From positions 10,172,912 through 10,236,911 of the forward strand of contig JAJEKV010000020.1 in assembly GCA_021234155.1 (NCBI GenBank): a stretch of 64,000 nt of DNA. Reading direction: 5' to 3'. Positions 47,549-58,791 of this stretch are shown here, in pieces. Both the position numbers and the translations under genes were made by a program. Position 1 is the stretch's first letter, and the number at the start of each line of letters is the position of its first letter. This DNA comes from Isoetes taiwanensis. Its lineage: Eukaryota > Streptophyta > Lycopodiopsida > Isoetales > Isoetaceae. The notes beneath the pieces are model-generated. The model saw only the letters and a list, made by a program, of their open reading frames with translations, did no database searches and had not been told where the DNA came from.

Positions 47549-49036
47549 AATTGATGATGATTATGGGAGTCACATACCTTCTAAATGTGCCAATGATGAT
47601 TTTCCAAGTAGCAGTGCAAAGGTAAGTCCCATATGTGAAGGAGATATTTTAAGTGGTGGAGATCCATTAGATGAAGACCCTAATGACTCTGGAGATCCAT
47701 TAGACGATGGTCATAATGATTCTTTGAAATCAATATATGATGGAAGCTCATTAAACATGCTATCCGCCACACTCTTGATTCTTAATTTACAAACTATGCA
47801 TGGATGGTCAAATGCTAGTCTTGATGACCTTCTAAAAGTTCTAGGAGGACACTTATTGCCCAAGGGAAACTTATTGCCACGATCATCCTATTATGCACAA
47901 AAATTGATGAAGGATCTTGTCTAGAATATGAATCTATTCATGCTTGCCCAAATGATTGTATTCTTTATCGGGGAGAGTATGCTCATCTGGACTCTTGTCC
48001 AAACAAAAAATGCCAAGAAAGTCGATGGGGTAAAAAGGGCAAGCCTAATGCACGTAAAGTTTGCGTTACTTCCCTATCATTCCTCGACTATTGAAATTGT
48101 ATGAATACCCATCAATGGCAAGACACATGACATGGCATGCTAACAATATGAGCACATATGGCATATGTAGGTATGTCTCTGATTCACCATCATGGCATCA
48201 CATCACCAATAATTGGCCTGACTTTGGTGAAGATCCTCGCGACATCAGATTTGGATTAGCATTTGATGGTGTAAGTCCATTTAGCGAGATGAGATCTAAC
48301 TGGAGTACTTGGCCAGTTATGTTGGTAAATTACAACATTGAGCCATGGTTAGCCACGAAGCCACATTTCATTATGTTGATACTATTGATTCCTGGACCGC
48401 AGCAAGTACCTTCCTCAAAAATTGATGTTTACATGCACCTTATTGTGGAAGATTTTTATAAGCTTCGGGAAGGAGTAAAAGCAAGTGACTTCAGCAGGCC
48501 AGTTTTGGAGAGGGAATTCACTTTGCGTACGATGATCATGTGGACCATACATGATTATCTTTACATGCAATTTCTATATATTATACCATGTCACTTTATA
48601 TTACAGCATCTTCTTATTCGAAACACATTGGATGCAATGCATGTGGAGAAGAATGTTGCAGAAAACCTAGTTAAGACAATACTTGGAGATGCTGACAAGG
48701 ACAATGAAAAGGTACGAGAAGACATGAAAGAGGTTAGAATACGCGAGTCCCTTTGGTCAAAATCAGAAAGCGGTAAAGTGGTTTTACCTCATGCTCCATA
48801 TGTTCTTACAAAAGAAGAAAAAAAAGCTTTCTTTACAGCTATACAGAGGGTGAAACCTCCAACAGGATTGTCTTCTAACTTCAAAAAATGTGTTGCAAAT
48901 GGAAAGTTGAAATCCATGAAATCGCATGATTATCATATTCTTCTTCAACAGTTTCTTCCTTTGGCTATACGTGGATGTCTAGGAGAAGGAGAAAGAACGT
49001 CAATAGTAAGACTAAGTGCTTTGTTTAGGCAAATTA
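47549..49036 (+). pseudogene. CACTA (En/Spm) TNP2-type transposase, middle part
   Basis: Sequence after the copia LTR encodes an acidic linker with a GDPLD repeat. It continues with MHGWSNASLDDLLKVL...LLPKGNLLP (47,780-47,880) and then, in one frame from 48,061, the Transposase_tnp2 core: YFPIIPRLLKLYEYPSMARH, FGLAFDGVSPF, LIPGP, NTLDAMHVEKNVAENLV, and the SHDYHILLQQFLPLAIRG block near 48,920-48,978. Compared with the family, the part between MWTIHDY and NTLDAMHVEKN is ~100 residues short; an intron-like TTACAG lies at the junction. The 5' exons are missing here because of the copia insertion and the deletion at 22,400. The 3' part is lost at the LINE. Confidence 0.82.
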
Positions 49037-50710
49037 CTGCAGACCCTGCTTTACGCCCACATGCAGTCAGACAGTACCACATCTTCCTTAAAGCTAAGAA
49101 AGCCAGGTACATTGCAGCGCATCAAAGGAAAATGTTTTACCTCCTGGAACGTCACTCCAGGACCTTCTGGCGAAGGGTTCTTAGAAAGCCAGTACAATCC
49201 ACAAGGAATATCACTCCCGAGCAGTGGAGGCAATACTTGCAATAGTTATACGACCCTCAGGGTGCACATGCACCATTACCCTTGCAAGAAGGCCCAGTGC
49301 TGGAAATCACAGATTCGGACGTGGAACAAGGCTTACAGCGTCTTGCCAATGGGAAAGCCCCAGACTTGGATGGTATGCAAGCAGAATTGCTTAAGTGGGG
49401 CGGGGCCGTCCATAATGCAGTGTTGGCCTTGTTCAACAAGGCATTACGGGAAGGCTTCCCTTCCTGCAGTGGACCAATAGCAGAGTTGTTCCCATCTATA
49501 AGGCAGGTGACCCACACTGCCCAGCCAATTACCGAACAATCATGGTCAGTTCGGTGTTTGCAAAACTGCTTGCTGGGATTCTCGAGCAAGAATTGGCCGG
49601 GCCGGGCCGAGGCGGCAGAGGTGCGGGCCCTCACCGGTAGGATTTGAACCGGCACTCAACCATTGACCACATCTTCACGTTGCGAACTACGATTGAAGAC
49701 AACGAGGAACCGCCCGTCGGGGATCTATATTGTTGCTTTGTGGATTTTATGGCGTTTGACGTGCCTCGGAAAAAACTATGGGCAAGGGCGCAGCAACTAG
49801 GGGTTCCTGTAGATTTGCGAGAATGCGATTAATACGGAGGCTATATGAAAGATGCCGGTCGGGTTTTGGACAAGCCAACCATTTGATAGTAGTATCGGGG
49901 GTTCGTCGGGGATGCCCTCTCTCCAACATTGTTTGGGCTTTACATTGATCAATTGGAGAGCTGGCTTCTTTGATAATGGGGCGATGGAGCTCACCTTCTC
50001 TATCGAGATCATCGGGCGGTTAATATATGCTTTGATGATGTGGACCTCTAACTACACACCAGCGGATTTATGCAACGACATCGATGCCACGGACACATTC
50101 CGCCAAGCGACCGATATGCGGTCAAACGGCCAAGGCTAAGGTGGTTTTCATATCATCTTCACGTCGCCCAAGGGTCCCCTCCTTGATTTACCAAGGCGAG
50201 AATGTGGAAGTTGCATCCACATACAAGTATTTGGGAGTGGAGTTTTCTTCTACTATGCACCTGGGACACATCCATAATGGCCACACAGTGGCGGCAGGTG
50301 GAAGGCACTATATGCAATGCAAAACAATAGTCATAGAGGCTGTATGATTGGGCCCATCAGATCCACCCTGTTCAAAGGTCTTAGTAGAGCCCGTCCTTTT
50401 ATCACGGGTGGAAGTATGGGGCCCAGTAGTATCACTTGCTACTTGAATGACTTGGAGCAGGTCCAGAAAGCCTGCTTAGTACGAGCACTAGGGGTGAAGT
50501 CCACAGTCCCATATCAAATTAGGATTCTTGCCTCTTCAGAGGGCGGCCCTTGATCGCCACATTGTCTATTTTCAGAAGGTGGTCAATATGGACGATGCTC
50601 GTCTCCCTAAACTAGCTTATATCATGGCAATGGGGCCGCAACGCCTCAAGGTATGCTGGAGGGAAAAGAGAGCTCAATGGTTGAAGGACGAATTCATTAA
50701 TTAGATAAAA
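49037..50710 (+). mobile_element. 5'-truncated LINE (non-LTR retrotransposon)
   Basis: Right after the TNP2 sequence LSALFRQI the coding signal changes to a LINE ORF2. In order it has an arginine-rich pre-RT block (RHSRTFWRRVL), the RT0/1 motif NGKAPDLDGMQAELLKW, an FVDFMAFDVPRKKLW block, GCPLS, an ADDV-type site near 50,030-50,050, and YKYLGVEFSS (50,221-50,250). A C-terminal part ends in WREKRAQWLKDEF. No endonuclease domain is present, so the element is 5' truncated, as is usual for LINEs. The frame shifts several times, for example between 49,645 and 49,850. No clear poly(A) tail is visible at the right end. Confidence 0.8.
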
Positions 50711-53400
50711 TAGGGAGATTTTGAGAATTTTGAATAGAGCCCTTCGGGTCCACCATCAACAAAATCTGGTTCACTTTAATTTGAAATTTGATCCCGCCCA
50801 ACGTGGGCGGGAATTAGGTGCATCCACATTATTAAATATTAAATTTGAGTGGTCTTAGTAGAGTGGCAGGCAGCGACCATGCTAGGTTCTCTGGCCATAG
50901 CCAAGGCCGAAGCTCATCGCCATAGCCAGGGTTTTCATATAGGGGTTATGGATCTATAAGATTTCTATAACGGCCATAGCCAAGGCCGGATCTCAAGGCC
51001 ATAGCCAGAGCTTTTATTATGGGGCTTCAGATTCTAGAATTTTTTACAGCGGCCATAGCCGAGAAGCTGAGAATCTGGAGGGGTTTTCTGCAAGAAGGTT
51101 TTCTGCAAAGAATATTAGAAACAGGGCTTCTATTCTTTTTTTATCTCTCAGTGCAGCTAATCCGCGCAACACAAGGTACTCAGAACGATCTGGCGATTTA
51201 GACGGGCTCTGATTCTATCCTTTCAACAAAAAGAATGGCCTCATTTCGAATTGGGTTTTTCTAGTTGCACAGATATGTGAAATGCAGCATTTTGTATTGG
51301 GCGCCCACAAAATCGATCAGAAGATCTTCAAATGAGCAAAAATGGTCGTGATCATAAATTTAAAAAGGAAAAACATGTTGGGTCTGAGAATCCGACCCCC
51401 AAATCGCTGCAATAATCTGAAAAAGGGCAGAAATCTATGTATTTTTCCACGACAATCTCTTCTTAGGCTTCCAGATCTTCAGACCGATAAATGTCTTTGT
51501 TTTTTCGTTTCTATATGGATTGCCTTCCTTGCTTCCTGTAACTATTCTTATTTGTGATATGCAGGGCAGAGCTCTCAAACACGTCTTAGAGAGCCTTCAA
51601 ATCTGCGATACACGGCCTTCAAATCCTAGGGTCTGCTCTCTGCTTGCCACTCCGTGGGTCAACCACTACGGGTATTCCACAGATCTCTCAAGGTATTCCA
51701 CAACTCTATAATCTCAATAAAATTTCCACATCCAAGGTATTCCACAGATCAGAGAATTGGTAAGTATAGAGAATTCATCTGCCTTTTTGTTTTTTTTGGC
51801 ATTTACCATCTAATTGCAATCGTAGGTGATTCTTACCATCTAATTGCAATCTTACCATCCGTACAGAATCTTACAAGCTCTAGTTTATGGAAGCTTTATG
51901 CTCCATGAAATCGCAATGGCGATTTGGATGAGCACAACCCAGAGGGACACATCTATATTCCTGTTCAAGCAAATCGCCACGGCGATCTTGCTGAGAAAAA
52001 AAAATTTGTTTTTTAATGTTTTATTTTCTTAAGATTGTATTTCTTATTAAGCATTTTCATTATTGGGTAAACAAAATTGCATAAAATGAAAATGTTATTT
52101 TGTCTTTGGGTGTCTAATATGCACCCATTTCTTGTTCTAGAAGATCGCAATGGCGATCTTTCAGAGCCCATCATGTGCAATATCTACGTCAATTACAATG
52201 CTATATATTATAAATAAGTCATAAAAATTAAGTATATTGGTCTTCCATGTGCAAAATGATCGCGATCGCCATTTGTCCAACCTTTTTTGCCTATTTTTGG
52301 GTCACCAATGAGGTACACGTATTTTTGCGATTTGTATGGCCACTGCAGCCTATTTCAAGCTAAACGAGAAATCCAAATTTCTCAAAATAATGAATTCTTG
52401 CTTGTTGGCTAGATGGAATGTGCAGGAGCACAGGTGCATACATGTGCAAATAGAGAGGCATCACCATAGCTTGAGGCAATATCTTGACGCTTCCCTTCCT
52501 CAAGAAGCTTTGGGATGCCAATGCCCTTGAACATGTCAAGACAAAGACACTACCAAACAGCCACATCCCAAATTGAATGAGGCCCGCAATGCCACCGCTG
52601 CACTCCACTTGCCCATGAAAGGGCGTGACTCATTGCCTCCATTCATCGAGGGGCAACATCATCTTCGAATTGAGATGGGCGATGGATGGATTGTTCGCCA
52701 CGCCAGACATGCTCGGTCAATGCCGCCAAATGGGGAGTCATTGAGGATGAATCTCATACCCTTCCAAAGTTGCCCAAACATATGATCAAATTCGGACGCT
52801 TATGAATGCCGAAGTTGGTCGCCCGGCCAACCGCTACATGTGACATTGAGCAAAGATCCGTGACGGGTGCTAGGATCATACCTTCGTGATGTTATGGACA
52901 TGCTAGATCAGCTATGTCCCAGCACACACTTGACATGTATATATACATTGATGTATACTTAGTATAGCTTGACAAAGATTCTTATTCTTGCCATGGTTTT
53001 TTCCCTCGAAAACCCTTCGGGTGGGGTTTTAACCCTGACAAGTAATAAGTTTGTTGGGTCCCTTATGGGTCCCATATCATTCTCATTTCATTCTCTCATT
53101 CTCATGGATTCTCATAAAAATCATTCTCATTCTCTCATTCTCATTCTCACCAAATACATGGACATCTCTTTTTAGCCACCTATAAAGAGGCAAATGTTAA
53201 AGGATTAGTAGACCTCTCTCAAAGGGTTTGATTTGCATCTTTATGATGACAAGAGAGACTTGTGGGATAAAAATAAGACGTAAAAACGTAAATCTTCTTT
53301 CATTTTCTTGACATCATATTTTGTTCTCATAGCCCTAAGCAAAGGATTAAGAGACGTTAACCAATATTTCTTTTTCTTTTTTATCTATGGATATTATGTT
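50711..53400. other. Spacer with short palindromic repeats; no gene
   Basis: I see no recognisable gene. The stretch holds five GCCATAGCC words (50,890-51,060), four GATCGC-NATG-GCGATC-like palindromes (51,906-52,275), three GGTATTCCACA words (51,670-51,755), two CCATCTAATTGCAATC words (about 51,810 and 51,838), and a TTCTCAT-rich simple repeat (53,080-53,150). The first two sets could be the subterminal region of the CACTA element whose gene lies just upstream, but no CACTA terminus was found. Confidence 0.45.
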
Positions 53401-53639
53401 TTTCTTTGCATGTCTATGAGCTGAAATATTTAGGTTGGTTTTAATTGTTTCAAAGGGGTCTTGATATTTCAAGAAATTGGCAAAGTGCCCCCGATTCGCT
53501 GAGCCTCTATTGCACGGTAATTTTTGTAATCCAATTGTTTCAATATAATGACAATTTTATCAGGAAAAATATTGGGAATTTCTAGATCTAAACTTCCATT
53601 GTATCTAAACTTCCATTTGTATTCCATCAGACGCCAAAT

Positions 53640-54331
53640 CTAGCACCTCTAGATTCTCAAGATGGTCCAACGGGTGGCACGCGCCCTCTTGTACCGTGTT
53701 ATGATAATGGAACTCCTACACCTTCTTAAGATTTTCTAATTCAGATGGAATTGTGCCTGTCATCATGTTATAGCATATTAAGGACTAAAAGGGAGGAACA
53801 ATTTCTTAGAGAACTTGGAATTCTCGCCCGTGAGTTGGTTTTTTCCCAAAGAATAATTGTAACAGAGAGGATAACTCGCCGAGTAACTAGAAATAGTCAC
53901 AATAAAGGGTATCAGATGCCAAAGACAAAATCTTCAAATTGTTAAGCTTTCTCAACTCCTGAGGAGTTTTATTTTTGTTTCCTCGCAAAATTTTAATTCT
54001 AATAGAGGATACTTGCCCGTGAGAAGTAGTAAGATTATTAATTGCCAAAGTTAAACTCTCCAAGTTCTTAAGAGTTCTTAGCTCTGTGGTATTGTGCCAC
54101 GTGAATCCATTGTTGGTGTTACAACAAGAACTAAATTTACTTGAAAAATTCTTTCTCGTTAAAGAGCCGCTGGAATCCATTTGAGCTAGAGTAAGATTTG
54201 CAACTCGTTAGAAGTGTATGCAACTCCGCCCAAGAGCATGCATTAGAGATGCTGGCAGTAGCTTCATTCGCACAAGACTCCCCAAGGATCGCCGCTATAC
54301 CTTTGCTTGAAAGATAGCAGAACCTTTTCAT
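53640..54331 (-). pseudogene. Leucine-rich-repeat receptor fragment
   Basis: The minus strand, read from 54,331, gives a possible N-terminus with a NACSW block, as in the LRR N-terminal domain. LRR units then follow in successive frames: LRTLKNLESLTLAINNLTT, TPQELRKLNNLKILSLASDT (53,890-54,090), then TGTIPSELENLK and LENLEVLDLAS nearer 53,640. Those are plant LRR consensus pieces (LxxLxxLxLxxNxLxGxIP). No kinase or membrane segment is seen and frames change, so this is a remnant of a receptor-like protein gene. Confidence 0.5.
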
Positions 54332-54334
54332 CCC

Positions 54335-55490
54335 CTAAGTATAAATCATGTCCGAATCAATAACCTAGGAGCGTATACTTTGTGTAAAAGATACCCTCTA
54401 TTTTAGTGCTTTGTAGCATGTCAAAACTTCAACCTTATAGACAAAGATCCGCCTAGCATGTATAAAGATACAACAAGGCTTGTATCCTCATGATCTGAAT
54501 CAAGAGTGAGTACACTTTTCACAACGAAGTAATCTTGAGCATGTTTGGCTAACTGTCATATTAAATTTAGCAAGGATTTTAGAAGTATACTGTTGAGTAC
54601 TATGAATACCAACCGGCCGCCAAAACTTCAAGGCCAAGGTCAAACCTAAATCAGAATTCCCAAAGCTCTGTTCGTAAACTATTAGTTTAATGTATAACTG
54701 GGAGAAGCATGTCCCTCATGATAGTATCATTCATAGAATAAAATAATCAAGATCAAAAGAATCTTTTCCACAACAATATAGATTTTGATTTTTGCCTTTG
54801 CCCGGCACCTTACCTAGCATTCTCGCTTGTTAACGTGGAACCCGAATTTGTCTTAACCGCTATATGCATTCATATAAGCACATAACCTATGCTTCCTTTT
54901 ATTCTAAAACCTCTCTTAAAACCTACTATTCGAGAGTATGCATGATTCATAATTCAAGCTACTTAAATTCCTTTCTACCACTCTCGATCGGATTTTTTCT
55001 CTTTGCTCGTTCATCAAACTATACCTCGCGACGCTTTCATGATTCGGGTTGCTCCATGTATGTTCGGCTCGCGAGGTGCTTGCTGGTACCGCAGCGTATA
55101 ATGGGACCACAAGTACGTAAAAACCCAAATGAGTCTTATAATCGTCAGGTTGATGCAAAGAACTGGTGCTTACGCTTAAAAGTTCACCAAGACGCCCAGA
55201 AGCCCTTTGATCACTTTCTAAATGCTGATTATTAAGTGATTGACTAACAGATTACAAACGGCTTAATGCTACTTGAACCAATTTGTTATTAGATTAGCAA
55301 TAAACTTGTCTCTTCCAAGGATTTAGTGATTAACCAATATTTCCTACTCGCTAGCGTGATTTTGATTAGCATATTTATTTACCATTTTCTTTGCCGGGTT
55401 AGTTAGAATGCCCGCAAAAAAATAAAATTTGAAGAAACTACTTCTATTAATCTGAAGCAAACTTCATATATGTCTATATAACCGATGTCG
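54335..55490. other. Intergenic sequence, nothing recognised
   Basis: Moderately AT-rich sequence with short open frames of no recognisable family. I found no repeat boundary, RNA gene or regulatory pattern here. Confidence 0.4.
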
Positions 55491-55659
55491 CTCAATACAC
55501 AAGTGCCTTTTCGAGGAGTGCCTATCTATGACACCTTTCGATAAAAAGTACACATGGTATGCCACGCGTGGCATAACTGAGCCCCTCCATGTTTGATGCA
55601 TGACATATATGATCTATATATGTTCTTATGTTTGTGCTTATCCGGATATTCCCGCTCGA

Positions 55660-55935
55660 TGATCCGACGGGCCACGCGTTATGTTTGTCGCGCTTTTATC
55701 CGGACCGGGTCCGCGCTGGAGATCCTACGGCTCACGCGGGCTTTGGGAAAATCCTAGTAAAGATGGCTTGGGAGTTTACATATAATATGTACCTTTGTCC
55801 TATGGCAGATTGATTCGATCCCTTCCTGCCGGGCCCGAGATCCGACGGCTCACGTTGCTTTAGATATATCCTACATGATCCTACAGTCCAGATTGATCAT
55901 AATCCTTGGTCCAAGATCCTACGGCTCACATTGCA
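55660..55935. repeat. Degenerate repeats of GATCC(T/G)ACGGCTCACG
   Basis: Five diverged direct copies, centred near 55,667, 55,725, 55,846, 55,880 and 55,922, each a GATCC-type word followed by ACGG-TCAC in the better copies. The spacing is irregular. Confidence 0.55.
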
Positions 55936-55989
55936 TGCTCGGGCCTTGGTATTTTCAACAACTTTTTAGGAAAGGCTTTTAAAATTTTT

Positions 55990-56066
55990 TATGTTATTAG
56001 GGAAATTCGAACCCTGGTCATTAACCCCCCAACCCCCCATTCTAACCACTAGACCAAGCATTAATT
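55990..56066 (-). mobile_element. tRNA-like SINE head with pol III A and B boxes
   Basis: On the minus strand TGGTCTAGTGG (56,046-56,056) matches the pol III A-box consensus TRGYNNARNGG exactly. GGTTCGAAT (56,005-56,013) matches the start of the B box. The spacing of about 32 bp and the GCTTGGTCTAGTGG start resemble tRNA-derived SINEs or a decayed tRNA. It does not fold as a complete tRNA by eye, so a SINE head is the better guess. Confidence 0.45.
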
Positions 56067-56206
56067 CTATGAATAGTTTATGTTTCAAATATACTTAAGG
56101 GTAATGTCCTAATTTAGATAAAATAGAATATAACATTCTAGTAAGGAAATAGGGAAATACTTCTTTAAAGTTCTAGGATGTTTTGATTTTTCGCATCGTT
56201 CCTAAG

Positions 56207-56234
56207 TTCTAGAATGTTCTAGAAATTTCTAGAA
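56207..56234. promoter_or_regulatory. Perfect heat-shock-element array
   Basis: Three TTCTAGAA palindromes lie end to end with 2-bp spacers (TG, AT), giving six alternating TTC/GAA half-sites at 5-bp spacing, the ideal binding site for heat-shock factors. The surroundings are rich in related TTCTAG words, so it could also be a by-product of a local repeat. No gene lies immediately beside it. Confidence 0.45.
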
Positions 56235-56879
56235 TGTAAAGGAATCCAGGAGAATTAAAGGGAATCTAAGGAAATCAACATAAATTGTAAGAGAATCTAG
56301 GAAGATATTTTACAAGTCTAAGGGAATCTCTTTAAAAATCTAGTTGAATCTAAGAAAAATCTTGATGAAGTCTTAGAGTTTTTTAAGATTTTGCAGAGAG
56401 CCACAATAGAATGTTCTAAAATGTTTCATAATAAAAGGTGTACAATATAAATCTTGAAAAAAAAAAAAATGGTCTAGATGGCTGTGGTAAGCTCCTAAAA
56501 AAAAATAGAAAGTGTTTTAGAAAATGTTGGTACGTGATCCAAAATAGATTATTTTGGAAGGTTCTAAATGCTCATGGGTAAGCACCTCCTAAGAGAATCT
56601 AGGGGAATATTCATGAATGCTAAATATAGTACATAGAATGTTGAAGAATATAGAGGAATCACAAAAAGAATCCTCAAGAGAATTGTTGGTTACCTAAAAG
56701 CATTTGCAATGCTACCAGAGGGGACGGTTAAATCTCTTGTATATATATATATAATTCTCCTACAAATATGCTTTTAAAATATTCTTGATTGATGCTTTTC
56801 CCTAAGGCTGATATGTAAATATTTTCTCGAGGAAAAAATCGGGTCGCTTTAAAAAAATAAGAAAAAAAGAAAAAAAAAA

Positions 56880-57250
56880 AGATCGAAATATGCATTCGGA
56901 GCAGCCTTTGTCGGGTTATGGCACATCTAATTACCGCCCGTTTCTCGTGATAATGGTCAAGGATTGCTGAAATTGCCGCCGGACTATGAACCTCACCTGG
57001 TTATTCCGGCGATTCAAGAAAACTTCGAGAAATTTAGCCTGCGGATTATTTTGTGGAGCAGGATTCTGAGCTTTATTTCTTGCAAAATCTTAAAGCGGCA
57101 ACGTCAAAGTCCCATCAAAGCTCTGCAACCTGGGGGGCTTCTACTAGCATACAGAATGCAGGATTTGGTGCAGTATTTGTGATAGATGATGCCCTAATAA
57201 AAAGCTCAAATCTTCGCCTGGTAAATCATCTGGTTCTTTGATTTTTTCTT
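56880..57250 (+). other. Exon-like open segment, unrecognised
   Basis: Overlapping plus-strand frames show protein-like composition, e.g. EQDSELYFLQNLKAATSKSH and NAGFGAVFVIDDALIKSSNL near 57,055-57,225. A diverged version exists in copy A (about 5150-5400). I do not recognise the family, and no splice structure is convincing. Confidence 0.25.
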
Positions 57251-57609
57251 CAAACTAACTTCTAAGCTGCTTGAAACAATTTGGTACATCAAATTTTCTT
57301 ACCAACAAGTTCGATTCAGGTGTTATCAACCCAAGGCGCATAAAGAATCTAGTGCCGGCTGTCGATCTAACTAAGCCTGTAGAATAGTAAATGGAGACAT
57401 TCAAGGAAAAAAATAAAGGGAAAGATTAAAATCTGAATGCCTGCAGAACGTTGTGTTACTATTCCTGATGTGTATTGCTTCACATTAAGGACAAATGGCA
57501 TTGATTTTTCAGGTGATGTGGAGAAGGCTCGAATTCTGAGGAAAAATAAACTTTTAATTTGCAACTTGAATTATGTACAAGATATTTACTAATATGGTTA
57601 ACATTATAC

Positions 57610-57813
57610 CTTGTATTGACTTGTCTCCATATATGCAAGAAATTTAAACCACATATCATTTTTCATCCATTCAGGCTTTGTTGGCTCTTCATTATTTGCT
57701 CGTGCCCGTAAGACCTTGTCACATACACCTCTTCTCGCTTGCCTAATACCTTTAGACAAGCGTTTTCGCCAATATTTTTTATTCCACTCAGCCCATGGGA
57801 TAACAAACCAATC
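57610..57813 (-). CDS. En/Spm Transposase_24-like exon, copy B
   Basis: An exon of 68 whole codons between an acceptor TGCAG and donor GTATAA. It encodes DWFVIPWAEWNKKYWRKRL, a basic KGIRQARRGVCDKV, and EEPTKPEWMKNDMWFKFLAY followed by METSQYK. The last part resembles plant Transposase_24 (Ptta/En/Spm), which has KPEWM..D.W......T..YK. It is the last clear exon; the next acceptor-like site (about 57,533) leads into a frame that I cannot follow. It probably belongs to the second (TNPA-like) gene of the CACTA element whose TNP2 gene runs the other way. Confidence 0.5.
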
Positions 57814-57889
57814 CTGCATTTAAAAAAAAATAAATAAGAAAAAGAACATAAGAAATTATGCATTCTTCATTTTATTACTATCTAATTAC

Positions 57890-58137
57890 CTGCAATGTTT
57901 TTCGTACAAGGTCTAATTGCCCACTAGGAATCTTTCTCATGTCTGAGATGGATAAGTCAACATGTTTTCTGATAAGTACATTCAATTTTCGGTCAAAATA
58001 GTTCTTATAGCCACCACATGGGACCATTTCAGCGTCAAATTCCAAGTTGTATGGTCTTTCCTCTTTTAAAACAGCTCTCATAGCAGCGTTTGATAATCTC
58101 CTCATGTGATTTCGCCGTGCTTTTTTCCGTTGTTCGA
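57890..58137 (-). CDS. Basic exon of the minus-strand CACTA-linked gene, copy B
   Basis: Open throughout, entering in phase 1 and leaving in phase 0 at CAG/GTAATT. It encodes a very basic start (EQRKKARRNHMRRLSNAAMR), a middle with EMVPCGGYKNYFDRKLNVL, and a tail HVDLSISDMRKIPSGQLDLV. No named domain is recognised. Position between the repeat exons and the Transposase_24-like exon, with compatible phases, supports a single gene. Confidence 0.5.
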
Positions 58138-58277
58138 CTTCATGTTTCCAACATTTTATACAACAAACAATTAGAAAAATAATGTACTTCAATGCATTAA
58201 AACATACACATAATCTCATGGAAATATAAATTTATGATACTGCTTAAAGCTTTGGTTGCTTCCTTTAAATAACTTAC

Positions 58278-58346
58278 ATGTAATCTCATTCCCATCTATA
58301 TGGCCGCAAGCTCCAGGGCTTTTCCCATTCTGCTTGGAAGTATGAT
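58278..58346 (-). CDS. 69-nt exon related to the repeat exons, copy B
   Basis: Phase 1 on both sides, flanked by a CAG acceptor-type AG and GTAAGT. It contains QNGKSPGACGH, clearly related to the 54-nt repeat exons, plus an extra DGNEIT tail like the end of the acidic exon (KIT). It looks like the terminal, diverged member of the array. Confidence 0.55.
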
Positions 58347-58791
58347 CTGAGAAAAAACCAACGAGACATTAGAGATAACAAATTGCAAAGCAATTTTACA
58401 TTCCCATGCATTTAGAATATGGACACCACATTTTCCATACATCTTTACAAGCAGAGTCCCAAGATATCAAGATCTAAGATACACTATAGATTGAATTGTG
58501 CATTAATTAGAGTGAAGATGGTCAGGTGGAATACTAGTTGAAAGTAATTGAACTAAGTGCTAAAAGCTTGTAGTAACATGCAGATTAATAGTATGAAAAC
58601 TCCTACAGTAGGATCATTTTATGCTTATGAAAACTCCTGCAGTAGGATCATTTTACGCTTATGCAAGCCTTCAGGCATTCTCTATGTTTTGATGTAATAA
58701 ATCTAAGTGTTGAATGAACCATTCTCCCCCAGAAGAACCATTCTGCAATTTTCAAATTACAAGCATTTTCAAAAGAGCGCAATTAACTTAC

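Larger units (their letters stand above)
55613..56745. other. 1.1-kb segment present only in copy B
   Basis: Copy A reads straight across this position. The segment is bounded by ATATAT words on both sides. It contains five degenerate GATCC-ACGGCTCACG repeats (55,660-55,935), a tRNA-like SINE head on the minus strand, many TTCTAGAA/GAATCTAGG words, and no gene. Whether it is an insertion in B or a deletion in A cannot be decided from this window. Confidence 0.6.

Noticed and set aside
54864-55235. 123-codon plus-strand frame
   Set aside because: No family resemblance and composition like spacer DNA; an overlapping 80-codon frame on the other strand is equally open.
55990-56066. A functional tRNA gene
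   Set aside because: A and B boxes are present but the acceptor stem and anticodon arm are not convincing, and the central part is a C/G run.
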